Positions 34,988 through 46,490 of a stretch of DNA of 64,000 nt are shown one piece after another. The notes under the pieces were generated by a model, which was not told the DNA's origin, ran no database searches, and worked only from the letters and a program-made list of their open reading frames with translations. Within the stretch, counting starts at the first letter, position 1; the number at the start of each line of letters is the position of its first letter. The stretch is from Paramacrobiotus metropolitanus (taxonomy: Eukaryota > Tardigrada > Eutardigrada > Parachela > Macrobiotidae): assembly GCF_019649055.1 (NCBI RefSeq), contig NW_026570285.1, positions 1 through 64,000 of the forward strand, in the 5' to 3' direction. Made by a program: the position numbers and the translations under genes.

Positions 34988-35257
34988 CTGCCGTTTTTTC
35001 ATCCACATCTGAATCATGATCCGGAAATACTGCAGCAAGGTAAAATGGTTGTAAATTCGGAATCATAATGTTAAGTTATTATCGAAAGTTAATGGCGTGC
35101 TGGCAACTCGCTTATTGTTGATGCAGAGTTATATGCGCAATATAAAGCAAATGCGCCGATCACCAGCTCGCTATAAGTTAAATAAAGATACTACTCCGTG
35201 TTCATTCACCATCTGGTAAAGGGAACCATCTGGCCGATACCACAATTATTATTATTA

Positions 35258-35643
35258 TTATTATTATAGCAACTACAGTAGCCAAACTCCTTTAAAGGAG
35301 ACTTTAACCCTAAGGTGAAAACCTTTGAGTGTTTAGGCTATTGGAAAATTTTTTTGTTTAATTTTGAAAATTGTATACTTTTTTTGGTTTGATTTTATGA
35401 GATAAAAGTTACCCACCTAGGAATCGAACCCAGGACATACAATCTTAAAGCCAGACGTACTACCACCAGGCTAGGCAATTAACATTAAATACTTGATTAT
35501 TATTATAGCAACTACAGTAGCCAAACTCCTTTAAAGGAGACTTTAACCCTAAGGTGAAAACCTTTGAGTGTTTAGGCTATTGGAAAATTTTTTTGTTTAA
35601 TTTTGAAAATTTTATACTTTTTTTGGTTTGATTTTATGAGATA
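35258..35643 (-). repeat. tRNA-like (SINE-type) repeat, body present twice
   Basis: Two nearly identical 146-base bodies (35258-35403 and 35497-35643), each preceded by ATT repeats, flank a tRNA-like stretch. On the minus strand 35413-35480 shows box A-like TAGCCTGGTGGTAGTACG and box B GGGTTCGATTCC at proper spacing. The acceptor and anticodon stems pair poorly, so it is not a working tRNA. I infer a tRNA-derived SINE with a duplicated body. Confidence 0.55.
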
Positions 35644-36981
35644 CACGAAATGGTAACCAGTAGTACGGTTACAAGCACTTTTTGCATGGTGAGGCGCTCG
35701 CAAAAGAATAAAAAATGCAAAGGACTGGGTTCAGTTCACCTTTACGCAGTTACTCGTAATTTACGACAAAGCGTGGTTTTATATTAGGTCTCTAGACCAT
35801 ATTATTAGCTCAGATTGTGCGTGATACGTTGTTCCGTGATGGGAAGCGATAGCTGCAGTCTGACGCTATGACCAGCAATGCGAGTATGGCTGGATATCCG
35901 ATGTTAATTCTGCCGGTCGCTGTGGATGTAAACAGGACACCGCATCGTGGGTTTGCCGGGTATTTTAATGAACAATGAATGCACAAATGAAAGTACAATG
36001 AACCAAAACAAAAAAACGCCCCCCTCCCAACACCCCCTCCCAAAGATCTTCGATACAAGCGGGAACGGGTGGGTGGGGAAAATCGCAGTCGTTGTGAACT
36101 GCATCAAAGATTTTCCCAAATGGTAGATGGCATGCGAAGCTGCCGAAAGGCAGCATGAAAACCAGAGCGACATTAAGAAATGTTATCTGACCACCCAGAT
36201 GACCACCAATAAATCTGTCCCGCGACAGCACATTAATGTCAGGGCGAGGCAAAAGCATGCCGCTCGCCAGAATTAACATTAATTATCTCCGATAATTCCT
36301 TTTATTCTAAATACCGGGTTAGTCAACCGGATTTTAAATGATGATTTCCACTTCCGATATTAATCTCCACTGGTGTGATGGGATCTACATGCGTAAACTT
36401 TAATCAGATTTTGCTGTTTCCACGTCGCAAAATTAGATTGATTATGCCGATAATATTCATTACAGAGCGTCGTTACAGAGCATTGCTACGGTAATCCAAT
36501 GTACTCGTACAGTACAATTTTGAACATGGTCAAAAGTCGTACTGCCGCTACATCATACTTAAGAAAAGCTACTCGTAGTATGCAAAAGCGACTAAACGGT
36601 TGCCCCGAGACACTTCGTTTCTTTAAATCTGTGCAACTGCGTTTACAAATAACACGGTCATTTACAAAGACGAATTAAATTTAAGCAGCAAATGTTTTTT
36701 TTAATTGTACTGCACAACATCATACGTGAGCAGCAAATACACACATCCGTACGTACTACGTACGCATTTCGGCATTTGCGAACAGTATTTGCATCAAAAT
36801 CAAGCCGAACAGAAAATAACAGCCAAATATTTCGAAAGCAACAACTATTCTGTCTTTAACAGCAGCAATAACTTGATGTGACAGGCTGCTGCTGTAAAGT
36901 TTGGCCCTCTACCGTGCACAGGAAAACTGATGTGCCATCCAGGAACCATTTCCATATAAAATATTACTAAAGTGCACGTGG
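35644..36981. other. Intergenic with no supported gene
   Basis: A 104-codon minus-strand ORF at 35965-36279 has a hydrophobic start but no splice-site or family support. Short C-rich stretch at 36020-36045. Confidence 0.4.
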
Positions 36982-38541
36982 TCATGCTTCAAAATGCTTT
37001 TGCCCCAACGCGATTAGATACTCGGGCAGAATAATTTTCTTAATATCACTAAATTTAAAGTCCGGAATGGGGAAGAAATCCGTGTGACAAGAGGCCGCCG
37101 GATCCTGTAAGCTGCAAGCTTCGTTTAGGTAGTAGAAGTAGTCGGTGCGCTCACGAGCGTCGTCTTCGTAACCGTACGACTGGATGGTGATGGCCACATT
37201 GACCGGATCGTAGTTGATCAGCCGGTGAGTCTGGTAAATGGAGTCGGTCATCCACGTGTACTCGCCACTGGTCAAGTTGGCCGCGTGTACTACGAAGGAC
37301 GCTCTCGCATTCGATCCATGATAGGATTGTAAAATTCCGAAGTAATTTTACCGTGTAAAACCTGCATGAAAAGTCATCAATTTTTTTCAACAATCGAATA
37401 AAAAAGTATATACAGCCTACGAACGGATAAAGATTAAAGATAGACTACAATACCTATTTGATTTTTGATGGTACGGGAAAATATTATCTGTTTACCTTAA
37501 TAACGGCAGAACTGTCGCCATGATTATGAATGGAACTGGCTCCACTGGGCAGCCATATTTCCAGCACCATCTCCTGCCCGGGCGCCGTCCGTCGGGCAGT
37601 CTGCAAATCCGCTCGCAAGTACCCGGTCAAACCCGGCTTTCCCTTCCCTTTTATGATATTATACAAGAACCGTCCCTCGGTTTGCACGGAATACTGTATG
37701 GCCATAATCTCTTCCTCCGTCAGCTCAAAATTCTTCACCTGCTCCAGCAATCCACGCGCAGCAAACGGGAGATTGGCGGCCGGTAGATAAAACTGTCCAT
37801 TGGTCAGCATATCATGCTCGCGTCTGCGCTGCTCCGGTAAAATCAATTTAGGTGACGGATCTAATAAAATAGGGTCGTGGCGGACCATGGGTGAATGTAC
37901 CAGCTCCACACCGTACTCTAACTGAATATACTGGAGACGGTTGAGAAACGCGTCGACTAAATAGTTCTTTGGGACCTTCGTTGGGTCCGGGGTGAATGTA
38001 AAAAGCGTGTTGGTCTCCATCAAATATCCGTATCCGAATTTAATGAAGGCCGGTTCACGGGCCGACACCGACACCCAGATGCGAATCCATGGATCGCGGT
38101 TGTGTGTGAGGTTGACCTTTGGTACGTGGGTATTGTTGAGCGTGAAGTTGGGATGGCTAAAGGTCACTCGCGTACTGGAAACCGTCAAATTGTGCTCGTT
38201 GAGCAGAATGAGAAAGTTGCGTTTCGGTGGCACTATGCTAAATTCGACGGTTCCGCGACCTGCAAAATGCAATACAGTCGACTGCCCAAAACGTTTCGGG
38301 TGAGCGGGATTTTTGTGAATTTTACCATGATATCGCAGGGCGGCAATGTTCCGCGCTAGTGTTAATGATCCGCTGGAGTTGAGTCTGAGCGTATCAGGGG
38401 CTTTACACGGAAAGTGTTCGCAGCTCTGATCGCCTTGTGTATTGATGGCATCATTGGCCAAAAGATGATGTTATCAGCATTGCTAAACGCACTCAGGGCA
38501 AACGACAGAAAAACTGAGCAAAACGCTATAAAATGCATCAT
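36982..38541 (-). pseudogene. Secreted cysteine-dioxygenase-like protein, copy A (two frame breaks)
   Basis: Three exons: 38541-38326, 38259-37496, 37361-36982, all with GT-AG sites. ATG 38541 gives a signal peptide (MMHFIAFCSVFLSFALSAF). The middle exon holds a beta-rich domain (RIWVSVSAREPAFIKFGYGY). From about residue 290 a cupin resembles cysteine dioxygenase: SSIHNHGDSSAVIKVLHG across the second junction, then YQTHRLIN, giving the three-His iron site (H-x-H and a distal H). One T is missing in AAAA at 38460-38463 (plus strand), putting the signal peptide out of frame, and another base is missing at 37295. Both are at short homopolymers, so assembly error is possible and the gene may be alive. 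Confidence 0.65.
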
Positions 38542-38577
38542 AATAATTGTGTATGCTGCTGTACAAATTTCAATCAA

Positions 38578-39738
38578 CGCTCAGTACTTTTGCAAAAAAG
38601 ATTTTCAAACGGTGAAAAAAAAGCTGTGGAATAGAATCATTACTGTTTACAATATGCATTTAAAAAACAAACGGCTGCACTATTCGGATTGGTACTGTAG
38701 ATGAAAACGTATCGTCGAAGCCCAAGTTTTGTATAGTAGTTTGGCCCTGCATTCCCAGCAGGCATTTTCATAACGTCGGCTCGGTCGTCTTCCTGCACAA
38801 CATTACGCATTAACCTAACGACATGTTTATTAAAATGCACCGGATGTGTTATCATGATGATAAATTTTCATACGTGAAAAGGAAGCTTCTGTCAAGCGGA
38901 TAATGGTTTTCCCGGCATTTAGGCACAAATGCCCACGGTGGCTTATTTTCAGAATTCCTCCACTTTCGACATCCTTATCTCTCTGGATTCGTAACGACGT
39001 CAGACCGAGTGGTAAACGTGCACAGTCGCTGACAGTACTGCTTGGAAGCCGAAATTCGGCCAGTTATTACAATTAATTCCTTATCTACCGATAACACGTC
39101 GTGCCCAGAAAACCATGGCGGTTTCGGCGTTACCGTTAGATAACGACCCGAATAACGCGTCAACGCAACCTGTTATTCTCTATACCACAAAGAGCGACAA
39201 ATGTCGACAATTTTAGTGTGATCGCTATGGAGGGCAGTTGTGCGTATAATTCTGATCAAAGTTCTTGTTTTGTCAATACCTAATGCCAACTGCCATATCA
39301 TACATAGAGCTTACAAAATCGTTAATTGTCGGTAATGCACAGAATAAGCAAAAGCTGCGCATCAGAAATGAAAAATTAAATTCGGGAGGAATTATGTTTT
39401 AATAATTTTGTGTTGTACTCCTTTTCAGGAGGTATTAGAGTTGGCGACCCTTTGACAAAGCAAAGGCAGAGTTGTTGTGTACGATCTCGAAATAGTCCTC
39501 AAACAGCTCAAATGTGAAATGTTTCTTATAAATTCACCACAATGATACTAAATGATACTAAGCGTTATGCGGTTATGGGTGCAGTGGAAGCAGTGTAAAA
39601 AATGATTGGATAAGCACAACATCTGTCAATCCCTGAAACAACAAAATAACGAAGTACAGATATACTTGCTCGTTACGTGCACAATTTGAGACCGTAAATA
39701 ACAGCATTTTTTAAAGCAGTAATTCCATTTACGGTGCA
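38578..39738. other. Intergenic between copies A and B
   Basis: Nothing supported apart from promoter sequence that must lie left of 39738 for copy A on the minus strand. A/T-rich. Confidence 0.4.
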
Positions 39739-41280
39739 CTATGCCAGTCGTTTAAGGCGTGTTTGTTCGATCGCACTAAGGATTTCAGGCAAAATTAAAT
39801 TCTTGATATCGCTGAACTTAAAATCAGGCAGGGGAAAGAGTTCCGTGTAACACGACACCGACGAATCGTGCAGACTGCAGGCTTCGTTCAGATAGTGGAA
39901 ATAGTCGGTGCGTTCAGGTGTGTTCTCTTCGTATCCGTAGGCTTGAACAGTAATAACCACGTTACCCGGGTCGGGATTGATCAGTCGATGCGTTTGATAA
40001 ATGGAATCGGTCATCCACGTGTATTCGCCTGCAGTCAGGTTTGCCGTGCTCACCAAGATGGGACGCTCCCGCATGCGGTCCATCATTGGATTGTAATACT
40101 CAAAAGTAGGTCTCCCGCACAATACTTATAAAGGTCACAGCAAACACAACTGGTACAGTAATATACAATAGTTCTTTAGTAATAAGCCAAAAGGAAAACA
40201 TGCTTTACCTTAATGACAGCGGAAGCGTTGCCATGATCATGAATCGGGCTGGATCCGCCGGGAATAACCACCTCCAGTACCAAGTCTTGACCGGGTGTGG
40301 TCCTCCGGGCCGTGCGGAAATCCGCCCGCAAATAACCCTTTAAGCCCGGCTTCTTCTTGTTTTGCAGAACGTTGAACAGGAAATTACCGGGGGTCTGCAC
40401 CGAGTACTGCAAGGCCAACATTTCTTTCTCGGTTAGTTCAAACTTGTTTACTTCTTCCATCAGTCCGCGCGCTGTGAAGGGAAGATTGGCGACCGGCAAG
40501 TAAAACTGTCCATTGCTCAGCATCTCGTGCTCACGGCGCCGCTGCTCCGGAAGAATCAATTTGGGCGACGGATCCAGTACAATCGGCTCGCTTGTGACTA
40601 CTGCCTGACGCACCAACTCTACACCAGCGATATAACTACTCTCCAGTTCGCTGAGGAAGGCGTCAACAGCGTAATTTTTTGGAACCTTCTTGCGATCGGG
40701 CGTAAAGGTGAAAAGCGTGTTGGCGTCCATTGGGTAGCCGTATCCCAATTTGATGAACGCTGGTTCGCGAGCTGAGACGGACACCCAGATGGACAACCAT
40801 GGGTCACGACTCTGCGTCAAGCTGACCTTCGGTACGCGGGTAATGCTCTGTGTGAAGTTTGGGTGGTTGAACGTTGCGGAAACATCGGAGATGACAAGAT
40901 AGTATGTCAACGGTTCCTTGCCGTTCAGGAAAATCAAAAAGTTACCATGAGGAGGTACAATGTCATATCGTATTGATCCGTGACCTGTAAATTGTGTCAG
41001 AATGGTTGATGTGATTCCGCTAGCGTACCATAGCCTACTTATTGAATTGCACCTTACCGCGATGACGCAGTGTTTGTAAAAACGCGTATCGGGCGCCAAT
41101 TAGAGTCTTATTGGAACTGAATGCAGCCGCATCGGTAACCTTGCAAGGGTATTGACTGCACGGCATCGGCTGTTCGACCGATAAACCGAAGGCATCACTG
41201 CCAAAAAGCGCGGCGCAGTTGACGTGATACAGAGTACTGATAGCGATCGTAATAGTTAAACTAAGCGCATGAAAACTCAT
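39739..41280 (-). CDS. Secreted cysteine-dioxygenase-like protein, copy B (last acceptor altered)
   Basis: Exons 41280-41058 (signal peptide, MSFHALSLTITIAISTLY), 40984-40209 and about 40125-39739. Same architecture as copy A: a beta-rich domain with RIWVSVSAREPAFIK-like text (here LSIWVSVSAREPAF), a helical linker LPEQRRREHEML, then the cupin. The metal motif is complete: PIHDHGNASAVIKV and YQTHRLIN. Before exon 3 the other copies have CAG|GTN; here the aligned bases are TAA|GTA, so the canonical AG is lost. The neighbouring AG would shift the frame. The copy may be mis-spliced, or may use a site I cannot see. All exon frames are otherwise open. Confidence 0.7.
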
Positions 41281-43183
41281 GATACCGTCGGTAAAGTATT
41301 ATTACTGGGAGTTAGTTGGGAAACCGAGGAATATGAAAGAAGCTTTTGTTACGCGTAATTCGCATCACTAAACTGCCAGGGCGTGCGCAATGTGCGGCCT
41401 GCACTTTCAACCGGCTTTATATATTTATCCTCTATGCGTAAATGCTGTATATAATGATACAGATGAACTTTATGAGTCCGGTAGGTCAGTTTTTAATGCG
41501 AGTTCTAGTCCGTTCAGTGACGTATCTTATTGAGTTGCCGCGATTTCTCGTTGTCAAATGCAAACACACGACTGTTACGCTTTTTACAGGGACCACATTC
41601 ACTGGCTCAAAAGTGACGTCGAGTGGCGCACCCAGTCCAGCTGTCGACGGATTTACATCTCTTGCCGAATTGGGGAAAGCATAATTTGCATGGATATCCG
41701 TTAGTTTTTACTGCGCTGTTTGCCTACAGCAAACCACCAGTTTCAAATAAACCGACCTTTTATGGTTTGTTCTGACGTTAGCATTCGTAGCCAATTTACG
41801 AGCGAATACAGCCACTAAATATGAGATTTATACTCTGGAACTACCGCTAAATTGCTGTAAATAATTGGCAATGCGCAAATTTTGTTTGAGGTGGATTAGC
41901 AAAAAGCCATAACGCTTTCAAATTTTCAAGTTTATCGCTCGGTGCAGAATCCGGTGGCGTCTGGCGTGTTTGCATTTTTATATTGTGGATCGAGCAGCAT
42001 CCGCTGAACAAGAAAGCGCTACATCGGCGCAAACGTTCTTCTAATGTAACCCTGTACGAGTACTAATCTTTCAATGCGAATATTTTTCGAATATGGACAA
42101 TTACATCAGATGTTACAAAGTGCAAACCTATCTCACAAATCTTAGGCCGCTATAAGCGCGATGCAATGAGAAGCACAAAGTAATGCTTAATTTTATCCGA
42201 AAATGCGGCATGGTTTTCGGAAATCCTCTATTTCCAGCTCTCTCATAGTCATAAACTTACAATCGTTTGAAGATCCAGAAATACGCGTATTGCATATTAA
42301 TGTCCACGCTCCACACCATGACACAACACGTGATAATTCGAAGGCGACGAGTGAGGAAGCTAATTTCATACTTCGCTTTGCCCATTATTTTAATCAGTAC
42401 CGCTTTAGGGATCAATATATTAATCACTTTTACTGCATAGATGCAGTGCTGGTCTTATTACTGCATAGATTGCACACTGATAAGCTGCGTAGGCTGCATA
42501 GACTGAATGGTAATGCATAGACTGCATTTCAGTCAGCCGTGGTTGTTCATGTAGCCGCCCGCCACAAAGGCTCTCAATTCGGTAAAGTGATTAATATATT
42601 GATCCCTAAAGCGGTACTGATTGAAATAATGGGCAAGGCGAAGTATATCAAGTACATCTCACATAATACAGCTTAGGACAAAAAAGACGCATAATCTCAC
42701 CCACATCATTCCGAACGCATGCGGCGCAGTGCGCTGTACGACTCAGCTAAAATATCCGGTTCTCGTACAAGTGCACTGGCCACATGCGTACGGATATCTG
42801 GGTATGGGGTTGTGCGTCTTTTTAGTCCTAAGCTGTATCAGCATCATTTGGGCATAAGCGCAACATTTTGGAAAATCGTTATTGCGGCATTTTGGCAAAA
42901 TTTTTGGGGTGAACATCTGTTCGGAAGTGAGATTTTGCGGGCGGACGGTTTTGCCGGGTTACAGATGACCTCATGAACGGAAGATTAGATGTACTGTGAA
43001 ATTTAATATTTGATGATAGATCCCCAGCAGAGAGGTCGAGAATGAGTGGCGGTTTTTTTTATTTATCTCCGATTCTCTATGACCGCGAAATATTCATACC
43101 AATAACAAAACTTTGAAAAGTAATGCGCAATAGGTGTATGTAATATGCGGATCACACAAAGCAGTTCAAGACCATAAGTAGTT
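41281..43183. other. Intergenic between copies B and C
   Basis: Holds the fold-back repeat 42368-42646. A segment containing GGCGCACCCAGTCCAGC, also found between C and D (45130-45146), lies at 41625-41641, so the upstream flank was copied with the gene. Confidence 0.5.
42368..42646. repeat. Fold-back repeat with 63-bp arms
   Basis: 42368-42430 and 42584-42646 are reverse complements over 63 bases with two or three mismatches. The 153-base loop contains several GCATAGA(C/T)TG repeats. No target duplication was identified, so its class is open. Confidence 0.85.
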
Positions 43184-44790
43184 CTAAAAAAGACGCTTAA
43201 TACGTGTTTGATCGATTGCGTTAAGGTACTCCGGTAAGATGAAGTTCTTAATATCGCTGAACTTAAAATCTGGCAGAGGAAAGAGATCCATGTAACACGA
43301 CACCGACAGATCGTGGAGACTGCAAGCTTCGTTGAAGTAGTGGAAATAATCTGTACGTTCCCAGGTCTCCTCTTCGTATCCGTAGGCTTGAACGGTAATA
43401 ACCACGTTGGCCAGGTCGGTGTTGATCAGCCGGTGAGTTTGGTAAATGGACTCAGTCATCCACGTGTATTCGCCTGCTGTCAGGTTTGCTGTGTTCACCA
43501 GGATGGGGCGCTCTCTTATCCGATCCATCATCGGGTTATAAAATTCAAAAGTAGGTTTTCCGTACAAAACCTGTAAAGGTCACAGAAAACACATAATTGA
43601 TAATATGCTGTTCTCAGTAAGAAGCAAGCGGGACCTAAGAAACCTAAGACCTTAATGTTTTACCCTACTGTTTTACCTTAATAACAGCGGATGCGTTGCC
43701 ATGATCACGAATCGGGCTGGATCCGCGGGGAATAACCAACTCCAGTACCAAATCCTGTCCCGGCGCGGTTCGCCTTGCAGTCCGGAAATCCGCCCGCAGA
43801 TATTCTTTCAATCCCGGCTTCTTCTTCTTTTGCAGGACATTGTACAAGAAACTGCCCGGTGTCTTTACCGAGTGCTGCATGGCAATGATCTCTTCCTCAG
43901 TCAGCTCGAATTTGCTCACTTCTTCCAACAATCCCCGCGCCGCAAGCGGCAACCTGGCAACCGGCAGGTAGAACTGTCCAATGCTTAAGACCTCGTGCTC
44001 ACGTCGCCGCTGCTCCGGCAAAATTAGTTTGGGCGACGGATCCTGTACAATGGGCTCACTCGTGACTACAGGATAGCGCGCCATCTTTACACCATTGATC
44101 TGAATGGCCTCTGTTTGGCTGACGAAAGCGTCGACTTGGTAGTTTTTCGGAACCTTTCGGCGATCGGGGGTAAACGTGAAGAGCGTGTTGGCGTCCATTG
44201 GGTAACCATACCCGACCTTGACGAATGCTGGTTCACGAGCTGAGACGGACACCCAGATGGACATCCACGGGTCACGACTCTGCGTCAAGCTGACCTTCGG
44301 TACACGGGTGGTGCTCTGTGTGAAGTTGGGATGATTGAAGGTCGCGCTGACGTCGGAAATCAGAATGCCGTATACGTTCCAAAAACCGCTGATGCGCACA
44401 CCTCCGAAGCTGTTGAGGTAGATCCAGAAGTTACGCTTAGGTGGTACGATGTCAAATCGTACTGTTCCGTGACCTACAAAGTAAAAAGGAGAACGTAAAT
44501 CCTAGCGACAAGAACACGTATTAATAATTCTCTGACATCTATCTAAAAGCTGAACAGACTTTACCGCGATGGCGCAGTAGCATTGAATAACTATATCCGG
44601 ACCAGTCAGCATTCAGAGACGTATTGGGACTGGGTGTAAAGAGATCACCAAAATGGCAAGGATACTGACAGTCGGTAGCCTGCTCGGCCGGCGAACTGAA
44701 GGTATCATTACCAGACAGTGCGGCGCAATCGCTGCAATACAGGGTGCTGAGCACTACCACTGTAACCAAGTGGAAAGCTTGGATACTCAT
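43184..44790 (-). CDS. Secreted cysteine-dioxygenase-like protein, copy C (intact)
   Basis: Exons 44790-44565, 44473-43677 and 43570-43184 sum to 1410 bases, an open frame of 469 codons. Signal peptide MSIQAFHLVTVVVLSTLYCSDC. The N-terminal beta-rich domain carries MSIWVSVSAREPAFVKVGYGYP, distantly like the Methyltransf_FA beta-sandwich; this is a weak resemblance. A helical linker leads into the cupin. The first iron ligand is changed: SSPIRDHG in place of SSPIHDHG; the second His and the distal YQTHRL His remain. Cysteine dioxygenase oxidises cysteine to its sulfinic acid with three His ligands, so this copy may be inactive or changed in function. A secreted CDO-like protein is unusual, since CDO is cytosolic. 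Confidence 0.8.
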
Positions 44791-46490
44791 GATCCCTGAT
44801 GAAAATTATAATATTACCGGTAAATTTCCCAGAGTTTTAAGTTTTGGTTAAGAAAACCCCTGCTATAAGTGATTTGTATCCTTAAGCCCCAGCTGCGAAT
44901 GTGAATAGGCTGTGCCTTTGTCAGACTTTATATACTTTATTGTTCATTGATGTAAATACGGATGCATTTTATAACGGCAGCTGTTAGTTCGGATATCGTT
45001 CAACAACGTACATGATACTTACCATTAATATTACCATGCTTTCGTGGTCAATGAACTACACTGCAAACTCAATTACGTTACACGGTATTGTGTGCGCTTT
45101 CTCTGGCTTAAAAGCGCCGTCGAATGGCGCACCCAGTCCAGCTTCGAAACGCCTGTTATCGCCGGGATACAACATTAAATGCGGACAGTATAACTTTGTA
45201 TGCGCATTCGTAAGCGGTATATAGAAACAAATTTACTGCGTTGTTTGTCGATCGCCAGTTTTGAGACACACCGCCGTTGTATGGTTTGATCTGACGTGAG
45301 TATCATCCAGTCCTTCGTAGAATTCCTGTTTAACTTCAAATACTTCCTTCAATAACCGCCTATTGAATAGTTATGGCCGCGGATAATCGGCATTGCGCAG
45401 ATTATGTCTGAATTGCAGCGAAAATTAATAAAAATGACAAAGTTCAAACTTTATTGTTCAGTGCAGTCCTGTGCTTGCGTGCATCGATTACATTTCGAGC
45501 GTCATCTGTTAACAAGCAGAAAACGTAAAAATATACCTCCCGTAAGCGGTTTTATATACAATCGTGCCTAACAGTGGGGGAAGGGGGTGGGGTATAAGGG
45601 AGTGACACATGTAATCTAATATTATGCGTACGCCGTACAGAAAGATACGAAAATGCCATGGCTTTCGGAAGTTCTCCATGTCCAGCTGTCTCATATCCGG
45701 CGCAAGTGATGATGAGCGACACATGTGCAAAGTATAAAATACATACAACGTTACGTTTGGAGCACGATTTGCTAGTATTAATTTATCGCTCAAATTCAAC
45801 CAAATAACCGAAACAGAACGTGTTCAGAAAATCTTGTCGGCCTCAGAGTTAGCACTGAACGACGGCTCAGAATTATCATAAATTTATACGGTTTTAATTG
45901 TAAGATCCACAGAAACGCGTATCTAATAATTACTGTCTGCACTCTCCGCCCTGAGATGCACGTCGAAAATTCAAATACGACCAGTAAAGGTGATGAATCA
46001 ACGTTGAAGTTAGTTCTTGCAGTATTTTGGCAAGACTTAATCATTACCTAGGTTGGCTCTCCGTTACTGACAAATAATGCGCACAACAAGTGGAAGATTT
46101 GGTTGTGGAATAGCCGATATAATAATTTTGCATTCTGCTCGGGAGCTGGTTAAGTATACTACTTCTTGGCATTGCAGAAGGTTTGATATAATCATATACG
46201 TACTGTGAGGTTTAACATTCTGAGATTAGTAATCAACAGAAGTCACCGCGCGTGAGCGTTCTTTGCTTATCTGCGAAATAATAAGGAAAAAAACGCACTC
46301 TAAATTCGTATACAGTAACCAGCAACCAAATAGTGTTAGGATCGATTCAGTTAGAGCAAGGTTGCACATCATGGAAGTCCATCCGCAAGAGCAAAAGCGA
46401 AACAGCAGTGCCCAGTATGTGTATAACTTGTAACCGTAATACATGTATTCTGATTACATAAAACAGTTGAAGTCCATAAGCCCGGCATTT
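44791..46490. other. Intergenic between copies C and D
   Basis: No gene supported. The proximal flank (44890-45290) resembles the flank of copy B, including the GGCGCACCCAGTCCAGC block and the TATGGTTTG(A/T)TCTGACGT block, as expected for tandem duplication with upstream sequence. Confidence 0.5.

Noticed and set aside
35413-35480. tRNA gene on the minus strand
   Set aside because: Box A and B are present, but acceptor and anticodon stems do not pair well; treated as a SINE-type repeat.
35965-36279. Minus-strand ORF of 104 codons with a hydrophobic start
   Set aside because: No splice sites, no homologous motif, ends in low-complexity C-rich DNA.
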